A stretch of 14,590 nt of DNA from an uncultured Collinsella sp. (GCA_900545055.1 UQXP01000042.1:1-14590), one strand, 5' to 3'; counted from the first letter of the stretch, positions 1 through 7,033 are shown. A program made the numbers and translations. The notes: generated by a model not told the origin, from the letters alone.

Positions 1-55
1 GGACTTGCAGCGACGGACCTCAGGACACTCTTACACCACGTCTGCGCGCGCGACC
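1..55. repeat. Left copy of a 55-bp terminal inverted repeat
   Basis: The first 55 bases are the exact reverse complement of the last 55 (14536-14590); base 56 is the first mismatch. The repeat includes an alternating GC run (gcgcgcgcg). No ORF is supported inside it. It probably marks the edge of a dispersed repeat at which the assembly stopped, with the rest of the element lying outside the window. Confidence 0.93.
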
Positions 56-65
56 CACTAATCTA

Positions 66-94
66 GTAACAGTACTCATATTTGCCGTTTTTTG
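66..94 (-). repeat. Dispersed intergenic element, left copy
   Basis: The plus-strand text begins gtaacagtactcatatttg and runs into a T tract. It matches the reverse complement of 14454-14482 with one mismatch in 29 bases. It lies 39 bases beyond the stop of the nuclease-like gene and reads in that gene's direction as an A tract followed by GCAAATATGAGTACTGTTAC. The right copy has the same position and orientation relative to its own upstream gene. An A/T-rich 3'-end element is plausible; its function is unknown. Confidence 0.75.
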
Positions 95-133
95 CACAGA
101 GCATATAAACAGACCCCCTATAAAGCCATAGTT

Positions 134-1243
134 TTACGCTGGTTTGAGCCCAAAGCACGCTCGGAGCGTATTCAGCAGAGCATCTTGCCTCTTTCGACGA
201 GCCTCTACGCGATTCTGATATCGCTTACCCATACGCTGGTGGATGCGCCATGCGAGTGCTTCCATCGCTTCCATGTCACAGAGCATTTCGTTGTTGACCG
301 TCGCGACCTCGATTCCCATAGTAATCAAGCCCGTGTTGCGCTTTTCATCATGGATACGTCCCCTCCGGGAGGAATGACCCAGCTCACCGTTGTATTCCAG
401 GTCAAACCGGGCTGCTTCCTGATACGCATCGCAAACTGCATGCGGCATCCCCGAGATTGCCTGCGCGCGGTCATCGAACTCAATCTTGTAGTCGGTCTTA
501 AAGGGACCGCAGGCAAATCCGCCATAGGAAAACGGAAGCGAAAACAGAGCGAGCATGATGCACTCCATGGGCGAGCGCAGGTTTTCTGACAAGTAGGGAC
601 ACAGACGCTGCAGTTGTTTGGCCGCATTCCCCTTGCATACCGCGAGGTAATCTGCCAGACGATCGGGCGTCAGCACCGGCTCAACCTCAAAGTAGCCCAC
701 GTCTGCTGGCTGGTCCTTGTCCTTTGCAAGTTTATTCGTAACGGGCGAGGTGTAGGGAGGCAGATACTTCCCGCGGTCACTCAGTGAAATCTTAGAGCAC
801 AGCTCCTGGGCCAGGGCAAATGCCTGGATACAGCCGACCTCGCGGGCGACGACAACACAAAGGGCCTCGGGAGATAGACTGTACACCCCCGGTTCCACCT
901 CTAGAATCGAGCCGGCGGGCAACCCGGAGCATACGGACCAGCCCACGCCAGGCATGCGGCGGCGCTGCGCCGCAGATCCCACCAGCAAGCAAAGATCTTC
1001 TTGCACCTCGCCGCTTGCGGCCCCAATCCGCACCAAGTCGGAAAGATAGATGTCCTCGGTCGAGGGCGACGACGTGCGCAGCACACGGCGCTCTTCATCG
1101 GGATTGAGGTCCCTCCAGCTGATGTAACCCATTTTTCGGCGCTCGGCGCGCATCATGCGTAGCGCCGAGGCGCCTGTTAGGATTACGGAAGCCGCCAGCT
1201 GTTCGTCTGTCGGCTCGTTGCGCCGCTCAATCTTCACTGCCAC
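134..1243 (-). CDS. Vsr/DUF559-like nuclease-domain protein
   Basis: This is a 369-residue protein. The C-terminal third resembles very-short-patch-repair/DUF559 endonuclease folds: Glu227 (SPMEC), then D272 and the D281-L-E283-Y segment, then His290, and a D299-E-K-R...MGIEVATVNN stretch matching the usual 'D..R...L...G..V' end of these domains. The N-terminal part (about 1-220) contains TGASALR and has no signal peptide or membrane segment. Its layout is like AbiEi-style two-part proteins, but I would not assign it to a toxin-antitoxin system. The frame stays open upstream inside comF. I chose the GTG at 1243 because AGGGGTGG lies just upstream and it starts 10 bases after the comF stop. 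Probably co-transcribed with comF. Nuclease activity is inference. Confidence 0.8.
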   Translation of the reverse strand: MAVKIERRNEPTDEQLAASVILTGASALRMMRAERRKMGYISWRDLNPDEERRVLRTSSPSTEDIYLSDLVRIGAASGEVQEDLCLLVGSAAQRRRMPGVGWSVCSGLPAGSILEVEPGVYSLSPEALCVVVAREVGCIQAFALAQELCSKISLSDRGKYLPPYTSPVTNKLAKDKDQPADVGYFEVEPVLTPDRLADYLAVCKGNAAKQLQRLCPYLSENLRSPMECIMLALFSLPFSYGGFACGPFKTDYKIEFDDRAQAISGMPHAVCDAYQEAARFDLEYNGELGHSSRRGRIHDEKRNTGLITMGIEVATVNNEMLCDMEAMEALAWRIHQRMGKRYQNRVEARRKRQDALLNTLRACFGLKPA

Positions 1244-1253
1244 AAAACCACCC

Positions 1254-2060
1254 CTACCAAACGCGTGCGATAGCGAGGCCATCAACGGCCACGGCACCGG
1301 CGCGCTTGAGTTCCGCCGAAGCCGCTGCCATCGTCGCACCCGTGGTGATAACGTCGTCGATAAGCAGCAAGCGGCGGCCGTGCACGTCCTCAACCGTCTC
1401 GTACATGCCTTGGGCACGCTCGCGGCGCTCCTCACGACCGAGTTCGCGCTGGTCGCCATGCCCGTACTTGACGAGGGCATCGAGCAGGGGAACACCCGAC
1501 AGCTCGCAAAATGGGCGCGCAATGGCCTCCATATGATCAAAGCCACGCCGCCGAAACGCTGCCGCCGTCGCAGGCACAAACACCACCGCATCCGCACCGG
1601 ACAGCACACCTCCTAAGCGTTCGGGCGCTACGACCTGGGCATGCAGGGCGGTGTCGTAGAGCAGCTCCGCCAGATACGGCGCCAGGCGTCGCTCGCCCGC
1701 GTCCTTGTACGCTTTAATGATGCGCGGCAGCGGATGCGCATAGACGGCGCACGCCAGGCAGCGGTCGAGCGCCTCCGCCATTGCCGAGGACGTGCCCTCG
1801 ACCGAACACTCAGTGCACAGCAAATCCCCAAACGGGGCGCCGCATCGGGTACAGCTATGACGTGGGTCGATGAGCGTGAGCGCGGCCAGGCAGTCTTGGC
1901 AAATAAGCGCACCGGCGCGCTCGCAGCCGGCACATCGTGTTGGCGACAATGCCTCGAGTGCCTCGCGTGCCGCCCGCTCGGCAAACGGCAGCAATTCGTC
2001 CGCAAACGGTAGGGCGCCGGCACCCTGCAGACGGCTCAATTTGTTCAGATGGCTCTTCAA
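1254..2060 (-). CDS. comF: ComF family protein (amidophosphoribosyltransferase-like)
   Basis: This is a 268-residue ComF-like protein; the family supports DNA uptake in competent bacteria, but its biochemical role is not settled. Visible are an N-terminal zinc-binding region with Cys43/46/54/57 and Cys70/73/82/85. A type I phosphoribosyltransferase domain follows, with VPATAAAFRRRGFDH (162-176) and the PRPP-binding loop LLLIDDVITTGAT (231-243). The length is usual for the family. The start is a TTG at 2060 preceded seven bases earlier by GGGAGGG; no ATG fits before the zinc cysteines. That ribosome binding site lies entirely in the 3' arm of the hairpin at 2064-2099. The next gene follows after 10 bases. 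Whether the organism is transformable cannot be seen here. Confidence 0.9.
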   Translation of the reverse strand: MKSHLNKLSRLQGAGALPFADELLPFAERAAREALEALSPTRCAGCERAGALICQDCLAALTLIDPRHSCTRCGAPFGDLLCTECSVEGTSSAMAEALDRCLACAVYAHPLPRIIKAYKDAGERRLAPYLAELLYDTALHAQVVAPERLGGVLSGADAVVFVPATAAAFRRRGFDHMEAIARPFCELSGVPLLDALVKYGHGDQRELGREERRERAQGMYETVEDVHGRRLLLIDDVITTGATMAAASAELKRAGAVAVDGLAIARVW

Positions 2061-2063
2061 GAC

Positions 2064-2099
2064 ACAACCCTCCCTACGTTCGGTCGCAGGGAGGGTTGT
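2064..2099 (-). terminator. Strong hairpin between ricT and comF; terminator or attenuator
   Basis: Twelve perfectly paired bases (acaaccctccct at 2064-2075 with agggagggttgt at 2088-2099) enclose a 12-nt loop. On the minus strand the stem is followed by TTG-rich sequence but no clean U tract, so termination may be partial. The 3' arm contains the comF ribosome binding site, so folding would also block comF translation. The hairpin itself is certain; its mechanism is inferred. Confidence 0.7.
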
Positions 2100-2162
2100 T
2101 GATTCAGCGCTATGGTACCCCGACGCGATTGGGGTAAGGCGGGTTAAATCCGCTCGCGGGCG

Positions 2163-3863
2163 TTATTCGCCGGCGGGCGGTTGTGGTGCGGCCGAAGACG
2201 GGGTCGAGCCCTCGCCACCATTCTGGCGCGGCTTGCGGGAACGGCGACGGCGACGGCGCTTTTGGCCCTGGTCGGCCGAGCCCTCGCCACCGCGATCCTC
2301 GCGCGGCTCGCGCTCGTCGCGAGCGGCGCCACGCAAAGCCTTGGCGGCAGCTCCTCCGCCATCGCCGGGACGACGGCGCGTGACCTTGACCTCGCCGTCC
2401 GAAACCTGATCGGCCACGGAAGGAACCGATGGCTTCTGCTGTGCGCCCGAGGAATGGCGACGGCGCGGACGCGGCGCGCGCTCCTCCTCGCCACGTGACT
2501 TGCCGCCCTTGTCGGCAGGCGCGTCGGAGGCCGAGGGACCCTTGGAAGCGGCACCAGCCTCGCGAGCGGCTGCGGCGCGGAAGGCGTCCTCGCGCTCCTC
2601 GCTCGACAGATGACGGCGGCGGCGACGTGTGGGGTTCATACCACCGCCGCGATTCTGCTGCTGGGGCTGCTGAACCTCGCGCTCGCGAGAGGCGTTCTTG
2701 CCCGCGGCGGCAACCTCGGTAGCATCGCCCGAGCCCGCGCGCTTGCGACGACGACGGCCACCGGCGGCCTCCTCGGCCTCGGGTGCCTCGGCCTTACCGC
2801 GGCCCTTTCCGCGACCACGGCCCTCGCCCTGGCCCTGACCGGCGCGAGCATCGGATTCGGCATCGCGACGACGGCGCTTGGGCATCGACGTGCCGGCAAG
2901 ACGGTCGGCGCTCGACAGGCCATCGCCCACGTCGACGCCGTTCTCGCGGTCGAGCTCCATGAGCGCCAGGCGCATCTCGGGCGACTCGATGCGCTCGAGC
3001 ACGTCACGCGTCACGCAGTCGGGGCGGCAGTTGCAGCCCTGCTCGGCGGCCTTCTTTTTGCAGCCCTCCGAGCAGGTCATATCGGCCAGGTTGACCTTAA
3101 AGACCTTGCCGTTCTCCAAGCGCAGCACCAGCTGCTCACGCGGCGTGTCATATTCCTGAATACGCGCCTTGCCAAGCGGCGTATCGATGAGCGTCTTCTT
3201 TTTGGGCGCACGGCTCTTAAAGTCCTTGTACGCCTCAAACTCATAGCGCAGGCAGCACATCAGGCGGCCGCAAACGCCGCTGATCTTGGACGAGTTGAGC
3301 GGCAGGTCCTGCTCTTTTGCCATGCGGATCGAGACGGGCTCAAACTGTCCGCCAAAGCGCGTGCAGCAGAGCTCCTGTCCGCACTGGGCATAGCCGCCCA
3401 CCAGGCGGGTCTCGTCGCGCACGCCGATCTGGCGCATGTCGACGCGAATATGCAGCGTCGAGGACAGGTCCTTGACGAGCTGACGAAAATCGACGCGCTC
3501 CTCGGCGGCAAAGTAGAACACGGCCTTCTCGCCGCCAAACAGGTACTCGACGCCGACTGGCTTCATCTCGAGGTCGAGCTCTTTGACCAGACGGCGGAAA
3601 TCGACCATGGCCTCGTCACCCTGGATGGCCAGGTCGTCGGCAAGCTGCAGGTCGATGTCGCTCGCCACACGCAGCACGGGCTTGAGCGGCTGACCGATCT
3701 CGTCTTGCGGTACCTCGAAGGGATCAGCCGTGACCAGACCGATCTCGGTTCCGCGCTCGGTGGAGCAAATAGCGCAATCTGCCTCGAGGATATCCAGATC
3801 CTGCGGGTCAAACCACAGGTCGCGCGAGGCGTAGGTAAACTTAACGGGTACGACTAACGGCAT
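2163..3863 (-). CDS. ricT: RicT/YaaT (PSP1 domain) protein with long basic tail
   Basis: Residues 1 to about 290 are a PSP1/RicT domain. It carries the family's cysteine pattern C161-x4-CC166/167 and C198-x4-CC203/204, which in Bacillus YaaT relates to Fe-S cluster binding in the RicA-RicF-RicT complex that acts with RNase Y. A second cysteine group follows (C264, C268, C277, C279, C283). From about 325 to 566 the protein is a low-complexity basic tail with clusters such as PKRRRRD, GRGRGKGRGK, GGRRRRKR and TRRRRRH, which suggests RNA binding. The Bacillus protein is about 275 residues, so roughly half of this one is extra. The ATG at 3863 has AGGAAGG upstream and overlaps the holB stop by 10 bases, so translation is probably coupled. 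Partner genes ricA and ricF are not in the window. Confidence 0.92.
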   Translation of the reverse strand: MPLVVPVKFTYASRDLWFDPQDLDILEADCAICSTERGTEIGLVTADPFEVPQDEIGQPLKPVLRVASDIDLQLADDLAIQGDEAMVDFRRLVKELDLEMKPVGVEYLFGGEKAVFYFAAEERVDFRQLVKDLSSTLHIRVDMRQIGVRDETRLVGGYAQCGQELCCTRFGGQFEPVSIRMAKEQDLPLNSSKISGVCGRLMCCLRYEFEAYKDFKSRAPKKKTLIDTPLGKARIQEYDTPREQLVLRLENGKVFKVNLADMTCSEGCKKKAAEQGCNCRPDCVTRDVLERIESPEMRLALMELDRENGVDVGDGLSSADRLAGTSMPKRRRRDAESDARAGQGQGEGRGRGKGRGKAEAPEAEEAAGGRRRRKRAGSGDATEVAAAGKNASREREVQQPQQQNRGGGMNPTRRRRRHLSSEEREDAFRAAAAREAGAASKGPSASDAPADKGGKSRGEEERAPRPRRRHSSGAQQKPSVPSVADQVSDGEVKVTRRRPGDGGGAAAKALRGAARDEREPREDRGGEGSADQGQKRRRRRRSRKPRQNGGEGSTPSSAAPQPPAGE

Positions 3864-4981
3864 TTCAGTGCCTTCCTGATATCGAACAGCATGACCTCGA
3901 TGGCCAGCTGGGGAGTAACGTTTCTGGCGATGTTGTGCTCGGCGGTTGCGACCGCCTCGAGCGCCTGGGTGGCACCCGCAACATTCGTCGCGGCGGCAAG
4001 CCGACCGATCGTGTCACGCACGTCTTCGTTCACCACGTCGGCCGCCTCGTCCTGAAGTGTCAGCAGCACGTCGCGCATGAGCGTCCGCGCGCTCGCCAGC
4101 GCTTCCATGATACCCGAACGCTCGCGCGCGTTGAGTTCGCGCTTGTTGCGGTCCTCAAGCTGCTTCAATGCTCCACGCGACAGGTAGTCGGCGTTTTGCT
4201 CGAGTACCTTTTCCTGCGTGGACTTGACCTCGGCGAGCGGTGCCTTAACGGCGACGATGAGCGACTTGGCGCGACTGAGCACGTCGGCCTCGTCGGCGGC
4301 AATGAGTGAGTCGATGGCACGGACCATCTGACGGCGGGCATCCTGACGCTCGGCGCTCTTAAGAAACTCGATGCCACGCGTGGGGCTTCCCGCCACGGCT
4401 ACGGCCATGCGGCAACGCGCAGGGTCCTGACCGGTGGCGCGGCTCACGGCCTGCGCGGCGACGGCGGGCGATACCAGCCGAAACGGCACGCACTGGCAAC
4501 GACTCACGATAGTGGGCAGCATCACGTCGGCCGAGGTGCCCAGCAAGATAAACATAACGCCCTCGGGCGGCTCCTCGAGTGTTTTGAGCAGTGCGTTGGC
4601 GGTGTTGGCGCGCAGCTGCTCGGCACGGTCGATGATGTAGACCTTGGCCTTGGCACGGATGGGCGCCAGCGGCACGTCATCGAGCAGCTCGCGGGTCTGG
4701 GCAATGAGGTAACCCGTGGCGCTCTCGGGCGTGTAATAGTGCACGTCGGGGTGCGTATGGCGGGCGACGCGCACGCAGCTATCGCATGAGCCGCAGCCAT
4801 CCTGCTCGCACAGGAAGGCTTGGGCGAGCGCCCACGCGGCGTCGAGCTTGCCCGCGCCGGGAGCGCCCAAAAACAGGTAGGCGTGCGATGCGCGACCGCT
4901 AGCGACGGCATTGGTCAAAAAGTCACGCACGCGCTCTTGGGTGTCGAGCTTGGCCAGCAGGCTTGCCTGAGCGGGGGCCAT
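3854..4981 (-). CDS. holB: DNA polymerase III subunit delta-prime
   Basis: This is a 375-residue clamp-loader subunit. It has Walker A GAPGAGK (39-45), the zinc module C58-x4-C63-x2-C66-x2-C69, a Walker B-like VYIIDRAE (114-121), LLKTLEEPP (131-139) and the sensor/arginine-finger motif SRC (160-162). The residue after the P-loop Lys is Leu rather than Ser/Thr, in keeping with a delta-prime subunit that is structural rather than a strong ATPase. The frame extends upstream to 5020 inside tmk. The ATG at 4981 is preferred because it follows the tmk stop by one base, has AGGAGG upstream, and begins where homology begins. The 3' end overlaps ricT. Confidence 0.94.
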   Translation of the reverse strand: MAPAQASLLAKLDTQERVRDFLTNAVASGRASHAYLFLGAPGAGKLDAAWALAQAFLCEQDGCGSCDSCVRVARHTHPDVHYYTPESATGYLIAQTRELLDDVPLAPIRAKAKVYIIDRAEQLRANTANALLKTLEEPPEGVMFILLGTSADVMLPTIVSRCQCVPFRLVSPAVAAQAVSRATGQDPARCRMAVAVAGSPTRGIEFLKSAERQDARRQMVRAIDSLIAADEADVLSRAKSLIVAVKAPLAEVKSTQEKVLEQNADYLSRGALKQLEDRNKRELNARERSGIMEALASARTLMRDVLLTLQDEAADVVNEDVRDTIGRLAAATNVAGATQALEAVATAEHNIARNVTPQLAIEVMLFDIRKALKCR

Positions 4982-4982
4982 G

Positions 4983-5666
4983 TTACTCGGCCTCCTGGGC
5001 AAGCGCGGCGGCGACGGCATCTTGCGGAATGTCGAGACCGTACGCGCGAACCTGTTCGACCGTCTTCTCGAAGACTTCCTCGATGGTCGCGGTGGCGTCG
5101 ATGAGCTTTACGCGGGCGGGTTCCTCGGCAGCAATTGCGCAAAAGCCCTGGTAGACACGCTCCTGGAATGCCATGCCTTTTGCCTCCATGCGATCTGCCG
5201 CGCCACGGGCGGCCATGCGCAACGCCGCCTGCTCGGGCGTGATGTGGTAGACGAGTGTGAGCGCCGGGTGCGTACCGGCGACGGCCAGGTTGTTGGCATC
5301 GCGCACCATCTGGCGATCGAGGCCGTCGGCAAACGCCTGGTAGCAGGTTGTGGAATCGTAGAAGCGGTCACACAGTACCACCTTGCCGACAGCAAGGGCG
5401 GGTGCGATGACCTCGTGCACCAACTGGGCGCGCGCTGCCTCATAGAGCAGCAACTCGCAGGTGTCGCCCATCGCCGTATTGGCGGGGTCGAGCAACAGAG
5501 CACGGATCTTTTCGCTGATGGCAGTGCCGCCCGGTTCGCGCAGGCTCACAACCTGGTGGCCAGCGAGCTCGAGCGCACGGGCGAGCAGGTGCGCCTGCGT
5601 GGACTTGCCGGCACCGTCGACGCCCTCGAGCGTGATAAAGCTATGTTGAGCAGGCTCAAAAGCCAT
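4983..5666 (-). CDS. tmk: Thymidylate kinase
   Basis: This is a 227-residue dTMP kinase, making dTDP from dTMP with ATP for DNA synthesis. It has P-loop GVDGAGKS (15-22), REPGG (43-47), and the DRFYDST substrate-binding motif (100-106) followed by YQ. The length is typical. ATG at 5666 with a GGAAGGGG-type ribosome binding site is the only sensible start. It is the first gene of the tmk-holB-ricT group, whose order matches Bacillus and relatives. A candidate promoter lies at 5720-5749. Confidence 0.96.
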   Translation of the reverse strand: MAFEPAQHSFITLEGVDGAGKSTQAHLLARALELAGHQVVSLREPGGTAISEKIRALLLDPANTAMGDTCELLLYEAARAQLVHEVIAPALAVGKVVLCDRFYDSTTCYQAFADGLDRQMVRDANNLAVAGTHPALTLVYHITPEQAALRMAARGAADRMEAKGMAFQERVYQGFCAIAAEEPARVKLIDATATIEEVFEKTVEQVRAYGLDIPQDAVAAALAQEAE

Positions 5667-5719
5667 GGGCGCAGCCCCTTCCTACAAGGCGCGTAAATGC
5701 GAGTTACAGCAACCAAGCC

Positions 5720-5749
5720 ATGATACCCCAGTGCTCGGCACGTCCCCAA
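5720..5749 (-). promoter_or_regulatory. Candidate tmk promoter
   Basis: On the minus strand TTGGGG (5749-5744) and TATCAT (5725-5720) are separated by 18 bases and lie about 55 bases before the tmk ATG. Both boxes are imperfect matches to a housekeeping sigma promoter. The call also rests on position, since tmk opens the operon. Confidence 0.4.
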
Positions 5750-5754
5750 TGGCT

Positions 5755-5766
5755 AAAGGCGCCTTT
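5755..5766. repeat. 12-bp perfect palindrome aaaggcgccttt
   Basis: A self-complementary dodecamer sits five bases upstream of the candidate tmk -35 box, next to a larger inverted repeat. It could be a dimeric regulator site or part of the neighbouring repeat; nothing further identifies it. Confidence 0.5.
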
Positions 5767-5769
5767 CCA

Positions 5770-5838
5770 AAGTTGCGGTGAAATAGGGACTGATTGAAGC
5801 TCTGAGACCGCCAAACAGTCCCTATTTCACCGCAACTT
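5770..5838. repeat. Perfect 23-bp inverted repeat between divergent genes
   Basis: The arm aagttgcggtgaaatagg... (5770-5792) and its exact complement (5816-5838) flank a 23-nt loop. No T tract follows either arm, so it is not a typical terminator. It stands between the divergent tmk and zinc-ribbon promoters. Its arms share the core TAGGGAC with the inverted repeat at 6909-6967, which suggests a dispersed palindromic repeat type. Confidence 0.85.
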
Positions 5839-5863
5839 ATGATGGGGAATTTTGGATGCTGGG

Positions 5864-5869
5864 TATAAT
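5864..5869 (+). promoter_or_regulatory. -10 box for the zinc-ribbon gene
   Basis: A consensus TATAAT lies 37 bases before the chosen ATG. No good -35 hexamer is visible at 16-18 bases upstream, so the promoter may depend on an activator or on the adjoining palindrome. Confidence 0.6.
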
Positions 5870-5906
5870 CGTCGTATTGCATTGAAATGTGGCGAAAGGA
5901 GTGGCA

Positions 5907-6890
5907 ATGTCTCGGTATTGCGCCTCGTGCGGCAAGCTTCTTGCAGATGATGCCAAGTTCTGCACCTCGTGCGGTGCACCCGTTGAGCAAACAGCCGCGA
6001 GCGATAGCCAGCCCGCTTTTGAGCAGACCGGCTCCCTTGATACGCCGCAAGCCAAGGCGGACGACTCCCTCGCCTATAGCCCCGACCCCGCCGCAAGGAC
6101 CGAGGCCGTCGAGACCACGCAGCGCATACCCGTCGCGAGCGGCTCGCCCCAACAGCAGCCGGTTCCCGCATACGCGCCCGCTTCGCCACAGACCCCCGCT
6201 CCCAAAAAGAGCGGCACCGGGCCGCTTATCGCCGTTATCGTTGTGCTGGTGGCGATCATCATCGCCCTGGTCATCTTCTTTGCAATCAGACCGTTCGACA
6301 ACGCCGCCACGCAGACGACTGCCGAGGTAGCTAAGCTGCACCATGACGTCGACGACGATGACCTAAAGCCTCTCGGCGATCCCAACAGCCTGTACGACGA
6401 TGATGACGATGACGACGAGGATGGCGGCGAAGCAACGCTCTCTGAGCAGAACCTCTACCGCCGACTGAGCGAATACTACGACCTGCTCGAAGATCTCGAC
6501 AGCCAGGTCCGTGGCTGCGCGCAGAACTTCAACGGCAACTATCTGGAAGAGGATCGAACCACCCGTCAAAATCTCGCCGACGTCGCCGAGCGCACGGAGG
6601 ACACCATCGAGCAGTATTACGACATCGTCGAGGACCTGGACGTCCCGACGAGCTCCAAGAACTACAGCTCCTGGAAGGACATCATCGCCCTGTACGACGA
6701 CCTGGATCACCGCATTGACGCAATCTGTGATGCCTGGGAGATCAGCCCGAAATACGCCAAGCCTGCGGACCACAAGAATGAGATCGTGGCGCCGCTGTCG
6801 CGCGACAACGTGGCGGGCACCAATGACAATAAGTACCGCCTAGACTTTGAGGAGCGCTATCCCGGCGCCAAGCCTGTCGAGGTGAACTAG
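5907..6890 (+). CDS. Zinc-ribbon single-pass membrane protein, function unknown
   Basis: This is a 327-residue protein. An N-terminal zinc ribbon has Cys5-x2-Cys8...Cys19-x2-Cys22. A Pro/Gln/Ala-rich cytoplasmic linker (about 28-103) precedes one hydrophobic helix (about 106-127). A 9-residue Asp/Glu run (164-172) follows, then a mainly helical, acidic region rich in Tyr and Asp (about 178-327) with YYDLLEDL and YYDIVEDL segments that look like related repeats. Orientation is probably N-in, C-out. The frame opens at a GTG at 5889, but the ATG at 5907 has AAAGGAG five bases upstream and begins at the zinc ribbon. It stands alone, flanked by inverted repeats and ended by the terminator at 6970-7011. 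Zinc-ribbon membrane proteins of this plan are common in Coriobacteria and Firmicutes, usually unassigned. Confidence 0.9.
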   Translation: MSRYCASCGKLLADDAKFCTSCGAPVEQTAASDSQPAFEQTGSLDTPQAKADDSLAYSPDPAARTEAVETTQRIPVASGSPQQQPVPAYAPASPQTPAPKKSGTGPLIAVIVVLVAIIIALVIFFAIRPFDNAATQTTAEVAKLHHDVDDDDLKPLGDPNSLYDDDDDDDEDGGEATLSEQNLYRRLSEYYDLLEDLDSQVRGCAQNFNGNYLEEDRTTRQNLADVAERTEDTIEQYYDIVEDLDVPTSSKNYSSWKDIIALYDDLDHRIDAICDAWEISPKYAKPADHKNEIVAPLSRDNVAGTNDNKYRLDFEERYPGAKPVEVN

Positions 6891-6908
6891 CGCTTTGTCG
6901 TTCCCGAG

Positions 6909-6967
6909 CCGGCAGTTAGGGACGTTCCTAAACTGCCGGCAGAAAAAGGAACGTCCCTAACTGCCGG
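6909..6967. repeat. Perfect 21-bp inverted repeat with palindromic loop
   Basis: The arm ccggcagttagggacgttcc+t (6909-6929) pairs exactly with 6947-6967 around a 17-nt loop. The loop contains ctgccggcag, a further copy of the arm's end, so alternative pairings are possible. It begins 18 bases after the stop of the zinc-ribbon gene and sits just before the terminator. Confidence 0.85.
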
Positions 6968-6969
6968 TC

Positions 6970-7011
6970 AAAAAAACGAGCGAGGATCATGAGACCCTCG
7001 CTCGTTTTTTT
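6970..7011. terminator. Bidirectional intrinsic terminator
   Basis: A GC stem cgagcgagg/cctcgctcg (6977-6985 with 6996-7004) is flanked by seven A on the left and seven T on the right. It therefore ends transcription from both the zinc-ribbon gene (plus) and topA (minus), which converge here. Confidence 0.93.
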
Positions 7012-7033
7012 GGGCATTGTTTCGACTGCGCCG

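Noticed and set aside
1244..1609. N-terminal extension of the nuclease-like ORF, starting MCCPVRMRW
   Set aside because: It overlaps the conserved PRPP-binding part of comF on the same strand in another frame, and its Arg/Cys-rich text is a shadow; the GTG at 1243 has a ribosome binding site.
134..2060. Toxin-antitoxin or defence island around the nuclease-like gene
   Set aside because: The neighbour is comF, there is no cognate antitoxin or restriction gene, and no foreign base composition is evident.
2610..3857. Open frame of 415 codons on the plus strand
   Set aside because: It is antisense to ricT, whose cysteine motifs are unmistakable; Leu/Ala/Arg-rich composition is typical of shadows in GC-rich DNA.
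4982..5020. Thirteen-residue upstream extension of holB
   Set aside because: It lies inside tmk, is Pro/Arg-rich, and the ATG at 4981 has a better ribosome binding site and family-like N terminus.
5682..6344. Minus-strand open frame of 220 codons
   Set aside because: It runs through the inverted repeat and opposite the zinc-ribbon coding sequence and has no recognisable domain.
5770..6967. CRISPR array or riboswitch between tmk and topA
   Set aside because: There are only two unlike palindromes separated by a gene, no regular direct repeats, and no aptamer I recognise.
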